Source: Candidatus Obscuribacterales bacterium (GTDB lineage Bacteria > Cyanobacteriota > Vampirovibrionia > Obscuribacterales > Obscuribacteraceae). Taken from it: DNA of 64,000 nucleotides. Below, piece by piece: positions 36,405 to 44,584 of this stretch (positions within the stretch are counted from its first letter, which is position 1; each line of letters begins with the position of its first letter). A program made the translations under genes and the position numbers. A model generated the notes under the pieces. It did not search any database and was not told the origin of the DNA. It was given only the letters and a program-made list of their open reading frames with translations. The stretch is taken from positions 1-64,000 of the forward strand of contig JARLHI010000029.1 of NCBI GenBank assembly GCA_031292355.1, given 5' to 3'.

Positions 36405-37589
36405 CTATTTAGCTGGCACTGCGAGCGGTTTGAAATTTGTGGGATCGCTGAACAGCTCTTGCTTTTTGCGCAAGCCGTTGACGATTTCCGAACTTATTCC
36501 GAGATTGGTTTGCAATACAGATGATGGTGTGCTGCGCAGCCATTCCGATAGAGAAATTTCTTGATAGTCGCCGGAATTGAAAACCGCGAGCATTTCGCAG
36601 TCCTCGGTGCCGACCGATTCAATGTAATGTCCGTATCCCATTGGTACGTAGCCAACATCTCCAGGTCCAAACTCGCGCACGATTTTTCTGCCCTGTGAAC
36701 CAAATACGGTCATGCGACCGCGCCCTTTGAGGTAGTACTGCCATTCATCGCTGTTTGGATGCCAGTGCAATTCTCGAATCGCGAAAGGTTTCAACTTTAA
36801 AATGGCACCAGTCATGGTGGTAGAAATTGGAAATTCCTTTTGTGAGACTATATTGAAAGAGCCACCAGGAACTGATAACGGCGTTTTTGCGCCAAGATGA
36901 AAACGATGCGTCAGAGGCGGTGGATTTGGACTTTCATCTGGCACCATCTTTGGTGGCGGTCCCATCGCTATGTAAACTTCGCTCTTGGGGAATTTGTCGA
37001 ATGCCGAAACGGGCATGCCAAATTCTTTGGCGAGAACTTCTGGCGGAGTCTGCGCGAGCCAATCGCTCATGCTGAAGGTGGCGAACTCGGAGAAATAGCC
37101 GCTATCGAATACAAGGATGAAGTTACACTCTTCATCGCCCATGCCTTGAATGGAATGTCCGTGACCGCGCGGAAAGTACCAGACGTCTCCAGGTCCAAAA
37201 TCCTTAACTTCCGATCGTCCCTGGGGATCAATTACTGTAACTCGACAGTGTCCTTTGATCACATAAGACCATTCAGCGGCATTGGCATGCCAGTGGAGTT
37301 CACGTAGCCCGCCTGGCTTTAAATACATATTTACGCCAGCCAGCCCCTTCGAGATTGGGAAGTTTTTGGCTGTTGCTTCATTGGAGCGCCCGCCCGGATA
37401 GTCTTTCATAGGCTGCTTGCCGAGCTCGTATTTGATTTCCGGCATGGACTCATTGGCGATAGCCATGGCTTCGGAAACCGAATTGATAGTCTTGCTGCCG
37501 GAAAGGGTCTGATCTGCTGCCCTTGCTGGAGAGTGACTTGCCAGCAGCAATAGTAATGAGGTCATGACCGTAGTTTGTATAAATTTCAC
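36405..37589 (-). CDS. Exported bicupin, oxalate-decarboxylase family
   Basis: The 394-residue protein has a signal peptide (about 1-24, ending PARA) and two cupin domains. Domain 1 has H99-x-H101 and E106 (LHWHANAAEW) with H145 in GHGHSIQ. Domain 2 has H275-x-H277 and E282 with H321 in GYGHYIE. Both Mn sites of oxalate decarboxylase are complete. The lid loop reads S-E-F-A-T (167-171), so the catalytic Glu of the S-E-N-S-T lid is kept, but Asn-Ser is Phe-Ala. The start is GTG 37589 with ATG 37565 as alternative. Converts oxalate to formate and CO2 if active; altered specificity is possible. Confidence 0.82.
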   Translation of the reverse strand: MKFIQTTVMTSLLLLLASHSPARAADQTLSGSKTINSVSEAMAIANESMPEIKYELGKQPMKDYPGGRSNEATAKNFPISKGLAGVNMYLKPGGLRELHWHANAAEWSYVIKGHCRVTVIDPQGRSEVKDFGPGDVWYFPRGHGHSIQGMGDEECNFILVFDSGYFSEFATFSMSDWLAQTPPEVLAKEFGMPVSAFDKFPKSEVYIAMGPPPKMVPDESPNPPPLTHRFHLGAKTPLSVPGGSFNIVSQKEFPISTTMTGAILKLKPFAIRELHWHPNSDEWQYYLKGRGRMTVFGSQGRKIVREFGPGDVGYVPMGYGHYIESVGTEDCEMLAVFNSGDYQEISLSEWLRSTPSSVLQTNLGISSEIVNGLRKKQELFSDPTNFKPLAVPAK

Positions 37590-37642
37590 AGCTTTCTCGT
37601 GGTTGGGAAGGCTGTTATTTTAGCAAGCTCAGCCTCTACGGC

Positions 37643-37672
37643 AAAAAAAACGAGCCATCCGAAGATGGCTCG
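37643..37672 (-). terminator. Rho-independent terminator on the minus strand
   Basis: CGAGCCATC (37651-37659) and GATGGCTCG (37664-37672) form a nine-pair stem with a four-base loop. On the minus strand the stem runs into eight T residues (37650-37643). It ends the small exported-protein gene at 37699-37923, before the bicupin gene. Confidence 0.92.
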
Positions 37673-37698
37673 CTCAATTATTCGAAGGCGATTGGTCT

Positions 37699-37923
37699 TT
37701 ATCTTACAATTGCTCTGGAGAGCCAGAATGTCCGCACTTGACGGTATGTATTCAGCAATTGTGTCTTCATAGGAGCAGGACTGACCGTAGGAGCTGACAC
37801 TGACACTGGGACAGGGGCAACTACTGGCGGAAGAATTGGATTAGCAAATGATGATGTAGCTAGTAGACCGAGCCCGCAAGCTCCGCCGATAGCAATCGAT
37901 AGAACACGTTTCTTGTTGGTCAT
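37699..37923 (-). CDS. Small exported Pro/Val-rich protein
   Basis: The 74-residue product has a signal peptide (MTNKKRVLSIAIGGACGLG, cleavage after SFA). A Pro/Val/Ser-rich stretch (PILPPVVAPVPVSVSAP) and a basic amphipathic C-terminus (TYRQVRTFWLSRAIVR) follow. GGAGG lies 12 bases before ATG 37923 and a clean terminator follows, so this short gene is probably real. No family is recognised. It might be a small envelope or lipoprotein-like factor, although no lipobox Cys is present. Confidence 0.65.
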   Translation of the reverse strand: MTNKKRVLSIAIGGACGLGLLATSSFANPILPPVVAPVPVSVSAPTVSPAPMKTQLLNTYRQVRTFWLSRAIVR

Positions 37924-38093
37924 GGAATAAATTCAACCTCCGAACTCTGAACACATTTTCTGAACACTTACAGACCGGCTAAATCGTCTCAATACAACTA
38001 TGATAGAGGATAGCCTGACTAGTGGATCTTGACAATAATATACCACGAAAAGCTTAAATTCTAAACGTGCCGTAAAATGAAATGTACTGTTGA

Positions 38094-39146
38094 GTGGGGT
38101 CCAAATTGCCTGAACTGATCATCGTAATAATTTTCGCAATCATGGGCCTGTCGGCTCATGCGGCTAAAAAACACAAATGGATCGAATGGTTTATCCGGTC
38201 GCTAATCGTTCTAACTTTTTTAGTCCAGGTTACAGCCTTAATCTTTCCGCTTGAAAACGACCCGACTCATGGCTGGATTTATTGGGTCGATTTTGGCTGT
38301 TGTTTGGTTCTGGCCATGTCTTTATGGAAGCGCTGCCGAAAACTAATTTCTCAGTTTCTTAGCGCCATCAATTCCGTCGTTTCGCTGGGGCTGTTTGGCC
38401 GGCTATTGCAAAGAAGAGTGGATAAAACGCTTCCGCTCATCACCGATCCGGTCTTCATCCCTGAATCAATTCCCCATCTAAATGGATTGTTTCTCTTTTC
38501 GTGCAGTATTTGGTGGCTCCTGAGCCAGCTAAATCCTGCTACCGATATGGCTTTGCCCAATCTACCTATACCAATTCCGGTCGAGTTGCCGTCGCTCTTT
38601 AGTTATAACTGGTTGGGCTTGATGCTTTTAGCGGTGTGCGGTTCGGGGATTTTTGTCGCCCGTAAACCAATGGTCGTCTTTGTGCAGCGTCTGGCATTGA
38701 CGAAAATTACAGGAACTCAATTGGGGATCGGATTGGGTTTGATCGTTTTCAGCTTTGCTTACGATCTGGTCTGGTCTCTTTTCACACATAATGCTAGCGG
38801 CGATCTGGCGAGCAAATTGACGAACTACAACGCTGGCACTTTTGGTGTGGTAGGTGGTCTGACACCGTCAGTAATACTAGCTATGATGACTGCTGTTTGC
38901 GCCGGCATGGGGGAGGAAACTCTGATTAGGGGCGCGTTGCAGCCAGTTTTTGGTATATTGCCAGCAGCCATTTTGCACGGTGTTTTGCATGGTCAATTTT
39001 CTCATGCGCCAATTTTCATGATTCAAGTTGCTATATGGTCGGCGATGATGGGAGTCGTTAAGCGCTACACGAATACGACAACAACAATCATTGGCCACGC
39101 GGGTTTCAATCTAGTTACGACTTTTTTGTTTGCTTTCAATCCATAA
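38094..39146 (+). CDS. CPBP (CAAX-type) intramembrane metalloprotease
   Basis: The 350-residue, roughly eight-helix protein has the family's motif 1 as EETLIRG near residue 280, preceded by GMG. Motif 2 is represented by a His in HGQFSH and motif 3 by GHAGFN. These give the Glu, Glu, His and His/Asn zinc-binding set of the CPBP (Abi) fold. Members process membrane proteins or bacteriocins. The start is uncertain: GTG 38094 gives the listed frame, while TTG 38106 has GGGG better placed upstream. It stands alone between the small exported protein and hutI. Its substrate is unknown. Confidence 0.75.
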   Translation: MGSKLPELIIVIIFAIMGLSAHAAKKHKWIEWFIRSLIVLTFLVQVTALIFPLENDPTHGWIYWVDFGCCLVLAMSLWKRCRKLISQFLSAINSVVSLGLFGRLLQRRVDKTLPLITDPVFIPESIPHLNGLFLFSCSIWWLLSQLNPATDMALPNLPIPIPVELPSLFSYNWLGLMLLAVCGSGIFVARKPMVVFVQRLALTKITGTQLGIGLGLIVFSFAYDLVWSLFTHNASGDLASKLTNYNAGTFGVVGGLTPSVILAMMTAVCAGMGEETLIRGALQPVFGILPAAILHGVLHGQFSHAPIFMIQVAIWSAMMGVVKRYTNTTTTIIGHAGFNLVTTFLFAFNP

Positions 39147-39187
39147 GGTTTTGGCAGAGTTTTTAGCGTTTTTCGAGAGGATGTTTA

Positions 39188-40462
39188 GTGTCGTCGAAAG
39201 CTGATAGCGCATTGAAAGCAGTGATCAATGCTAGCGAACTTGTGACGGCGCACGCGCTCAAGCCAAAGACTGGAGAGGCACTCTCGGATCTCGGCATCAT
39301 TAAAAACGGTGCTGTGGTTTATCAAGGTGACTCGATTGTTGACGTGGGTACAACAGAGGAGATGCTCCAGAAGTATCAGCCGTCTTCTTTGATAGATGCA
39401 GGCGGCCGTGTCGTTATGCCTGGCTTTGTGGACCCGCATACGCACTTGGTCCACATGGGCTCTCGTCATGAAGAATACGAATGCAAAATTGCCGGAAAAT
39501 CTTATGCTGATTTGCATAAAATCGGTGGTATTCGTTACACCGTGGCTATGACTCGTGCTGGTACAGAAGAAGAGCTTTTCGTTAAAGCTATGGGCGATCT
39601 TGATACCATGCTGATTTACGGCACCACTACGGTTGAGGCGAAATCTGGTTACGGACTGAGCAAAGAAAGCGAACTTAAACTTTTGCGAGTTGCTAGTCGC
39701 CTGAATAAGAAACATCCAATAGACGTTGTTTCGACATTTTTAGGCGCCCATACTGTGCCGGAAGAATTCAAAGACAACAAAGCTGGCTATGTGAAACTTG
39801 TGCATGAGATGCTGGTGGAAGCTGCACCGTTAGCCGAATTTTGCGATGTATGGTGTGACGCTCTCGGTTTTACTGTTGACGAGTGTCGCGAAATTTTAGC
39901 TGATGCAAAAAAACTCGGACTGAAATTGAAGTTGCATGTGGAGCAAACTGGGTGGACTGGTGGCGGCGAGTTAGCCGGAGAAGTTGGCGCAGTCTCAGCC
40001 GATCACCTGGACTTTCTTTCGGCCGGGGGAATAACCTCAATGAGAAGTGGAGGCGTCGTCGGTATTCTTTTGCCTGGCGTCACTTACCATTTGATGGAAT
40101 TCAAAAAAGAAATTGCAGTCAAAGCCATGATCGATGGTGGCATGGCGGTGGCACTTGCTACTGATTACAATCCAGGTACATGTCGCACTCAATCGATGCA
40201 AGCGATTCTGGAAACGGCGTGTCGACTGTATCGAATGACTTACGCTCAAGCGATTAACGCAGCTACTATTAATGCGGCTTTTGCCTTGGAGCGTGGTGAT
40301 TCAGTTGGCAGTCTGGCAGCGGGTAAGCGCGCGGATATTGTTATTTTTAATTGCACCGAGCATGGTGTAATGATCAACAATTTTGGTATCAATCATGTCC
40401 GGACTGTTATCAAAAACGGCGCAGTGGTTGTTGATGATGGACGACTGAGCAGGGTAAATTGA
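39188..40462 (+). CDS. hutI: Imidazolonepropionase
   Basis: HutI hydrolyses 4-imidazolone-5-propanoate to N-formimino-L-glutamate in histidine breakdown. The 424-residue amidohydrolase has DPHTHLVHMG (His84, His86) and the substrate-binding TTTVEAKSGYGL. It also has His in FLGAHTVPEE and the later Asp in LATDYNPGTC. Overall length fits the family. The start is GTG 39188, preceded by CGAGAGGATG. No other hut gene (hutH, hutU, hutG/F) is in the window, so the rest of the pathway must be elsewhere if it works. It is followed at 28 bases by the small zinc-ribbon gene. Confidence 0.92.
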   Translation: MSSKADSALKAVINASELVTAHALKPKTGEALSDLGIIKNGAVVYQGDSIVDVGTTEEMLQKYQPSSLIDAGGRVVMPGFVDPHTHLVHMGSRHEEYECKIAGKSYADLHKIGGIRYTVAMTRAGTEEELFVKAMGDLDTMLIYGTTTVEAKSGYGLSKESELKLLRVASRLNKKHPIDVVSTFLGAHTVPEEFKDNKAGYVKLVHEMLVEAAPLAEFCDVWCDALGFTVDECREILADAKKLGLKLKLHVEQTGWTGGGELAGEVGAVSADHLDFLSAGGITSMRSGGVVGILLPGVTYHLMEFKKEIAVKAMIDGGMAVALATDYNPGTCRTQSMQAILETACRLYRMTYAQAINAATINAAFALERGDSVGSLAAGKRADIVIFNCTEHGVMINNFGINHVRTVIKNGAVVVDDGRLSRVN

Positions 40463-40490
40463 AAGACTGACGACAGCAAGGAGAAACTCT

Positions 40491-40631
40491 ATGTACTGCA
40501 AACAATGTGGAAAAGAAATTCCCAACGACTCAGAGTATTGCAACTTTTGCGGTGCTGGGCAGAATTTTAAGTCGAAATACCAATTTTCGTATAAAGAACG
40601 ATGGTTAGCGCTTTCACTGACGATTCTGTAA
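40491..40631 (+). CDS. Very small zinc-ribbon protein (46 residues)
   Basis: ATG 40491 to TAA 40631 gives 46 residues that begin MYCKQCGKEIPNDSEYCNFC. This is a textbook zinc-ribbon with two C-x2-C pairs, followed by a basic tail and a short hydrophobic end (RWLALSLTIL). AAGGAG lies seven bases upstream. It may be a whole protein or the N-terminal stump of a longer zinc-ribbon membrane protein that lost its rest, since such proteins usually continue into a helix. The hydrophobic end is cut off after about eight residues, which favours truncation. It overlaps the frame of the thioesterase only if the upstream start 40601 is used. Confidence 0.6.
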   Translation: MYCKQCGKEIPNDSEYCNFCGAGQNFKSKYQFSYKERWLALSLTIL

Positions 40632-40660
40632 TAAAGAAAACTTCTGGAGCAGATGAAGTA

Positions 40661-41101
40661 ATGAGCACTGAACGACGCGCCACCGTTAGCGAGACAGACG
40701 TCGCAAGTTATACGCACTGGACTGAGGTGAACCTTCGCTATGGAGATACAGATCGGCAGGGACACATCAATAACGCTGTCTTCGCGACACTTTTAGAGTC
40801 TGGGCGGGTTGCCTTTCTCTTCAACGAAAAAGGTAAGGTTGTAGCTGGCATTGGCAAAGCTTATGTGATTGCCAAGCTGACGATGGACTTTTTAGCAGAA
40901 ATGAATTTTCCTGGCGTCGTCCGTGTTGGCACAAAGGTTGTATCAACCGGGCGCTCTTCATTTACTCTTGGTCAGGCAATTTTTTTGAACGGGAAGTGCT
41001 GTTCGACTGCGCAATCAGTCATCGTTTTAACGGATGAACAAACTCGTCGCTCAACGCCTTTGACCGAGAGCCTTCTCGAGCAGCTTACTCGATACAGCTA
41101 A
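40661..41101 (+). CDS. 4HBT-family acyl-CoA thioesterase
   Basis: The 146-residue product has the hot-dog-fold motif R-Y-G-D-T-D-R-Q-G-H-I-N-N-A with the catalytic Asp near residue 30, as in 4-hydroxybenzoyl-CoA thioesterase and FadM/YbgC. A longer ORF from 40601 exists, but it overlaps the zinc-ribbon gene and its extra 20 residues lack family character. GGAG lies about 12 bases before ATG 40661. It probably hydrolyses an acyl-CoA or acyl-ACP. The exact acyl group is unknown. Its 3' end overlaps the flavin oxidase stop by four bases in convergent orientation. Confidence 0.8.
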   Translation: MSTERRATVSETDVASYTHWTEVNLRYGDTDRQGHINNAVFATLLESGRVAFLFNEKGKVVAGIGKAYVIAKLTMDFLAEMNFPGVVRVGTKVVSTGRSSFTLGQAIFLNGKCCSTAQSVIVLTDEQTRRSTPLTESLLEQLTRYS

Positions 41102-42627
41102 GCTTTTTGCGGAACGCAATCACTGCTTTCCTGTGCAAACATCTTTTTGTGCCAGCGATACCAGTCACTTTGGAATACTTCGTTTGGATCATGCTTTAGC
41201 TTTAGAGCAAGGTAGTTCTCAAAGGATGGATAACAGGTCAGAACTTGTTTCTTGTCTGCAAGGTGTTGATACGTTAGATAGAAAGACCCTTTCACGTCGA
41301 TCGCTCGATCAATCAAAAATTTTCCAGACAGCATTGTCACTTCAATTGCAGAAGGCGTGTGCGCCGTGTGGAAATTGAAAATTATGCAGGCATAACGTTC
41401 GCGTGCCCACGGTAACAAAGTCTCATCATCCTTTTCAATAAAGCGAATGGTACTGAATATGATGTTCTGCTTGTGCGCCAGAAAATATTCGCGCGCATGA
41501 CTAAGAAAAGTTTCCAGCTGCGGTATTGGAACGAAAAACTCGCTCAATACTTCTGTCGCCGACTCTTTTGAAGCACTTAAGCGGTCGAGTGTCTGATGGT
41601 AACCGTTCACGTAATGACTGTTCTGCCAAACGTCAGACCAATTTATGAAGCCATCCGTGGATTGGTAAAACGCAACGTAGTCTTTATATGCCTTTGTCTT
41701 ATCGCTGTGAACCAGGCTGACGAGATCTGTCCAGCCATCGGCGGTCATCTGCTTTTCGCTTCCAGTAATGGGAGTATCAATATCAACAGGTTCATAGGTC
41801 GAATAAATTCCTTCGTTCAAATAACCTGGTGAACTCTCGTCGATGTTCATTTGGCAATGACCGTAGCGAAAGCCTTTGCTAATACTTTGCTCCACGCACT
41901 GCCCTAATTTTTGGAGCGGGATCATCTGCACCATTCGCCGAACTTTTTGTCGATGTATCAGCTTCAGTGTTACTTGTGGAACGAATCCAAATGCACCATA
42001 ACCACCAATTACCGCGCTAAACAAATCAACATTTTCGTGTCGACTGCAATTTATTAGTTCACCATCGGCATTGATCAATTTAAAGGAGTCAACATCGGCG
42101 ACAAACGGCTTAAGTAAGAGCCCATGTCCATGAGCGTTCGCAGAGAGGGTACCGCCAATAGTCAGCGTATTGAGCCCAGTTTGTTTTTGGTTGATGCCCA
42201 ATGGCTTCGGCTCGCGCAACTGTATTTTGTTTAAAGACGCCTCAATATCTACCCAACGCGTACCGCTTTGCACCGTGAGAAGTGCGGACTCTTGGTCTAG
42301 GTGAAGTATTTTATTCATCTGAGTGGTGTCGAGCAAAACGCCATCAGTGAGGAATTGTTGCCCACCAGCGGCATGCCTGCTACCGCAGATTGCTAATGAT
42401 TGACCCGACTTACGCGCCCGGGTGATTGCCTGCACGCTATCGGACAGAGATTCGACATGGTGGATTTCAGTCACCCAAGTCGGATTTAGCGCCGAATGCA
42501 CATCATTTACAAGAGTGCCGCGATGCTCCGCCAACGCTGCTTGCCACGGTGATAAACCAGCAATTGCAGCCATGCGTAGGAAGTCACGTCTGCTCAGGCC
42601 GCAAGATGAGTTGTTTGTTGAAATCAT
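41098..42627 (-). CDS. Tat-exported FAD-linked oxidase (VAO/PCMH type, lactone-oxidase-like)
   Basis: About 509 residues from ATG 42627, which has GGGAG seven bases upstream. The N-terminus carries a twin-arginine signal (SRRDFLRMAAIAG), so it folds with cofactor and is exported. A PCMH FAD-binding domain (about 50-225) follows, with ICGSRHAAGGQQF and LTIGGTLSANAHGHG. The C-terminal domain resembles the sugar-lactone oxidase group (L-gulonolactone, D-arabinono-lactone oxidase), ending with YLALKLKHDPNEVFQSDWYR. The longer frame to 42762 overlaps the DAC-like gene and is rejected. It is 25 bases downstream of the DAC-like gene, so they form an operon. Substrate unknown. Confidence 0.75.
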   Translation of the reverse strand: MISTNNSSCGLSRRDFLRMAAIAGLSPWQAALAEHRGTLVNDVHSALNPTWVTEIHHVESLSDSVQAITRARKSGQSLAICGSRHAAGGQQFLTDGVLLDTTQMNKILHLDQESALLTVQSGTRWVDIEASLNKIQLREPKPLGINQKQTGLNTLTIGGTLSANAHGHGLLLKPFVADVDSFKLINADGELINCSRHENVDLFSAVIGGYGAFGFVPQVTLKLIHRQKVRRMVQMIPLQKLGQCVEQSISKGFRYGHCQMNIDESSPGYLNEGIYSTYEPVDIDTPITGSEKQMTADGWTDLVSLVHSDKTKAYKDYVAFYQSTDGFINWSDVWQNSHYVNGYHQTLDRLSASKESATEVLSEFFVPIPQLETFLSHAREYFLAHKQNIIFSTIRFIEKDDETLLPWARERYACIIFNFHTAHTPSAIEVTMLSGKFLIDRAIDVKGSFYLTYQHLADKKQVLTCYPSFENYLALKLKHDPNEVFQSDWYRWHKKMFAQESSDCVPQKA

Positions 42628-42652
42628 TTTGCCGCTCCCAATTTCTCCAAAC

Positions 42653-44086
42653 CTATTCGAATGAATCTGCAATTGCCTGATGATCCCAATAAGTAAGCAT
42701 GTTGTTTTTCCAAGTGACAAAACGGACATTGTCATCTTGTGAGATAACTTGTCCTGTAGCATCTTTGATTGCGTTGCAAAAGCGATAAACCGATCTGTGT
42801 CTCGTGCCTACTCGATGAATCGATTCAATTTTGACACTATCTGCCTCGAGATCAAGTGCACGAGCAATCTTTGATACATCATACTCGTTGCAATGAATCT
42901 CTCCACCAAACCCTAAGACTTCAAAACCTTTAGTCAATACAACTGCGCCATCGGTTCCTGTGAGGTTTGCAACAAAATTCGACATCTCGAAGACAGCGTC
43001 ATCGAGCTGATTGAGAATGGCATCAGTGCTCAATTCATAATCCTTCCAACCGACGGTGCGCCGCTCGCCATCGCTCTGTGCACCGATTTTTCCGAGAGTA
43101 TTTAAAATCTCCACCATCAGCATGCGGAGCCGTGATCTATTCTCGCCAGGAGCAAACTTATATTTGAGATCTATGTATGGATTACCATCAGCCAAGATCA
43201 TGTCTTTAGCTTCGTTTGTCACCCATAGAATTGTGCCACCATGCTTATAGCCGCGAGTAGCAGCTAACATCCTTTTGCCGAGATTTTGTCCCAGGATTCG
43301 CAAGCAATCTGGATCTATGTCAGCCCAGTCGTTGTCTGGTTTGGCGCGAGCAGCTAGGTGCAAGGCGAGATTACCCGAGCGAGCCTGAGAGAAGTCTTCG
43401 GCTAGCCATTTCGACGTAAAAATATTCATCGACGGACCAAAGATGCGTCCTTCTGAAAGCTGACCTACGGTCTGTGCTCCTTTGGCAACCTCGATGTGCC
43501 CGGGTCCGGTGACTCTCAGTACCAAGGCTGGTGGCATATCTGGCACATTTACTCTCCCACCTTGAAGCGCTTTAAGCCAGCGTGGTCCAGAATGAACACA
43601 TCCCCAGATTCTCAGTTCTTGCCTTTCATCTAAAAATATCCCTATCAATGAACGGTGGTACGTAGCCGCTGACGATAGCTTTGCAACTTCCAGAGCATCG
43701 AAAGGAAGCGTGTCGGCAAATTCAAAACAGTAGAGCCCATCTGGTGTTTGATTTCGAGGGAAGGCGTTGGGTGCGCCAAAAATTAACCGGAAAGTTACTG
43801 GGCGGCGTTCATCAGTTTGAAGACTGGCTTGGTAAGCACACGATATAATCTTCTCCAATGTTTCGCACGATGGCATCGAGAAGCCGTCGATCGCCTGAAA
43901 TTGTGAATCACTTCTAGCCTGCGCTGCTTGCAGTAGTGGCAGTGTGAACTCAGCCAAGTCTTGAGGATAACTGTGACGTTCCCGAAAACTATCGTCAAAT
44001 GTACCTATGGTTTGCATTTCAGTTGATAAAGCCTTCTTCAAAAGATAGATGTCAAAGCGCGGGCAAATTATAGCAGTACGAAGCAT
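42653..44086 (-). CDS. DAC (DisA_N)-like protein with an N-terminal sensor-type domain
   Basis: About 477 residues. The last 100 form a diadenylate-cyclase-like core: DGA at 379-381 (TDGAVVLTKG) and RHR at 429-431 in GTRHRSVYRF. They are followed by an ISQDD segment where classic DACs have V-S-E-E. The DGA and RHR motifs are the ATP/metal sites of c-di-AMP synthases, so cyclase activity is possible but not sure. The N-terminal 330 residues are a distinct alpha/beta region, with SLIGIFLDERQELRIWG near 145-160 and HGGTILWVTNEAKDMIL near 280-296; it resembles sensor domains found fused to DAC-like modules. The frame to 44290 overlaps the opposite gene, so ATG 44086 is used. It is first in an operon with a Tat-exported oxidase. 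Confidence 0.68.
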   Translation of the reverse strand: MLRTAIICPRFDIYLLKKALSTEMQTIGTFDDSFRERHSYPQDLAEFTLPLLQAAQARSDSQFQAIDGFSMPSCETLEKIISCAYQASLQTDERRPVTFRLIFGAPNAFPRNQTPDGLYCFEFADTLPFDALEVAKLSSAATYHRSLIGIFLDERQELRIWGCVHSGPRWLKALQGGRVNVPDMPPALVLRVTGPGHIEVAKGAQTVGQLSEGRIFGPSMNIFTSKWLAEDFSQARSGNLALHLAARAKPDNDWADIDPDCLRILGQNLGKRMLAATRGYKHGGTILWVTNEAKDMILADGNPYIDLKYKFAPGENRSRLRMLMVEILNTLGKIGAQSDGERRTVGWKDYELSTDAILNQLDDAVFEMSNFVANLTGTDGAVVLTKGFEVLGFGGEIHCNEYDVSKIARALDLEADSVKIESIHRVGTRHRSVYRFCNAIKDATGQVISQDDNVRFVTWKNNMLTYWDHQAIADSFE

Positions 44087-44110
44087 GCCGTACCGACAGG
44101 AGGAAAACCG

Positions 44111-44584
44111 TTGAGTGTCGATCTGAGCACAGTTGATAGTGTCGTGGATGCTCTTTATCGTGGAATTTCGTTTTCTCCTGGAGTGGGACCAGACTATGAA
44201 TTGATCAGAACACTTTTCCATCCACAGGGGATTGTCACCGCACCGAAGGAAGATACTGCAGGTAGTATCACTCCTGTGGCTGTCGATCAATTTTTGATTC
44301 GTTTTGATGACAGTCTTAAGGCTGAAGGCCTTCTTGATGTTGGCGCTTCAGAACAAGAACTAAGCAGAAAAACTCTAATATTTCGGCGTATTGCCCATGT
44401 GTTCAGTATCTATGAATTTACTTTGCTCGGCGCTGATGCTCCAATAGCTCGCGGCATGAACACCCTACAGCTTGTTCATGACTTCGATCGCTGGTGGATT
44501 TTAAGTCTTTCCTGGGATCGGGCTAGGCCCGGTGAGCCGCTGACCGTTCATTCATTCGAGACGCCGGGCGCAGAAAAGACTTAA
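44111..44584 (+). CDS. NTF2-like (SnoaL-type) small protein
   Basis: The 157-residue protein has the cone-shaped alpha+beta layout of NTF2-like proteins. Helices over 1-60 include YELIRTLFHPQGIVTAP, and beta strands near 90-140 include FRRIAHVFSIYEFTLLG and WWILSLSWDRAR. The start is TTG 44111, strongly supported by AGGAGG eight bases upstream. It diverges from the DAC-like gene with only 24 bases between the starts, so the promoters overlap. The family includes polyketide cyclases, isomerases and ligand-binding proteins; activity cannot be read here. The 3' end overlaps the pseudogene end by four bases. Confidence 0.65.
   Translation: MSVDLSTVDSVVDALYRGISFSPGVGPDYELIRTLFHPQGIVTAPKEDTAGSITPVAVDQFLIRFDDSLKAEGLLDVGASEQELSRKTLIFRRIAHVFSIYEFTLLGADAPIARGMNTLQLVHDFDRWWILSLSWDRARPGEPLTVHSFETPGAEKT

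Noticed and set aside
42628..42762. N-terminal extension of the flavin oxidase
   Set aside because: The Tat signal starts at ATG 42627 with GGGAG upstream; the extension overlaps the preceding gene's end.
44087..44290. N-terminal extension of the DAC-like protein
   Set aside because: It overlaps the opposite NTF2-like gene, which has a strong AGGAGG site, and its residues look like a shadow.
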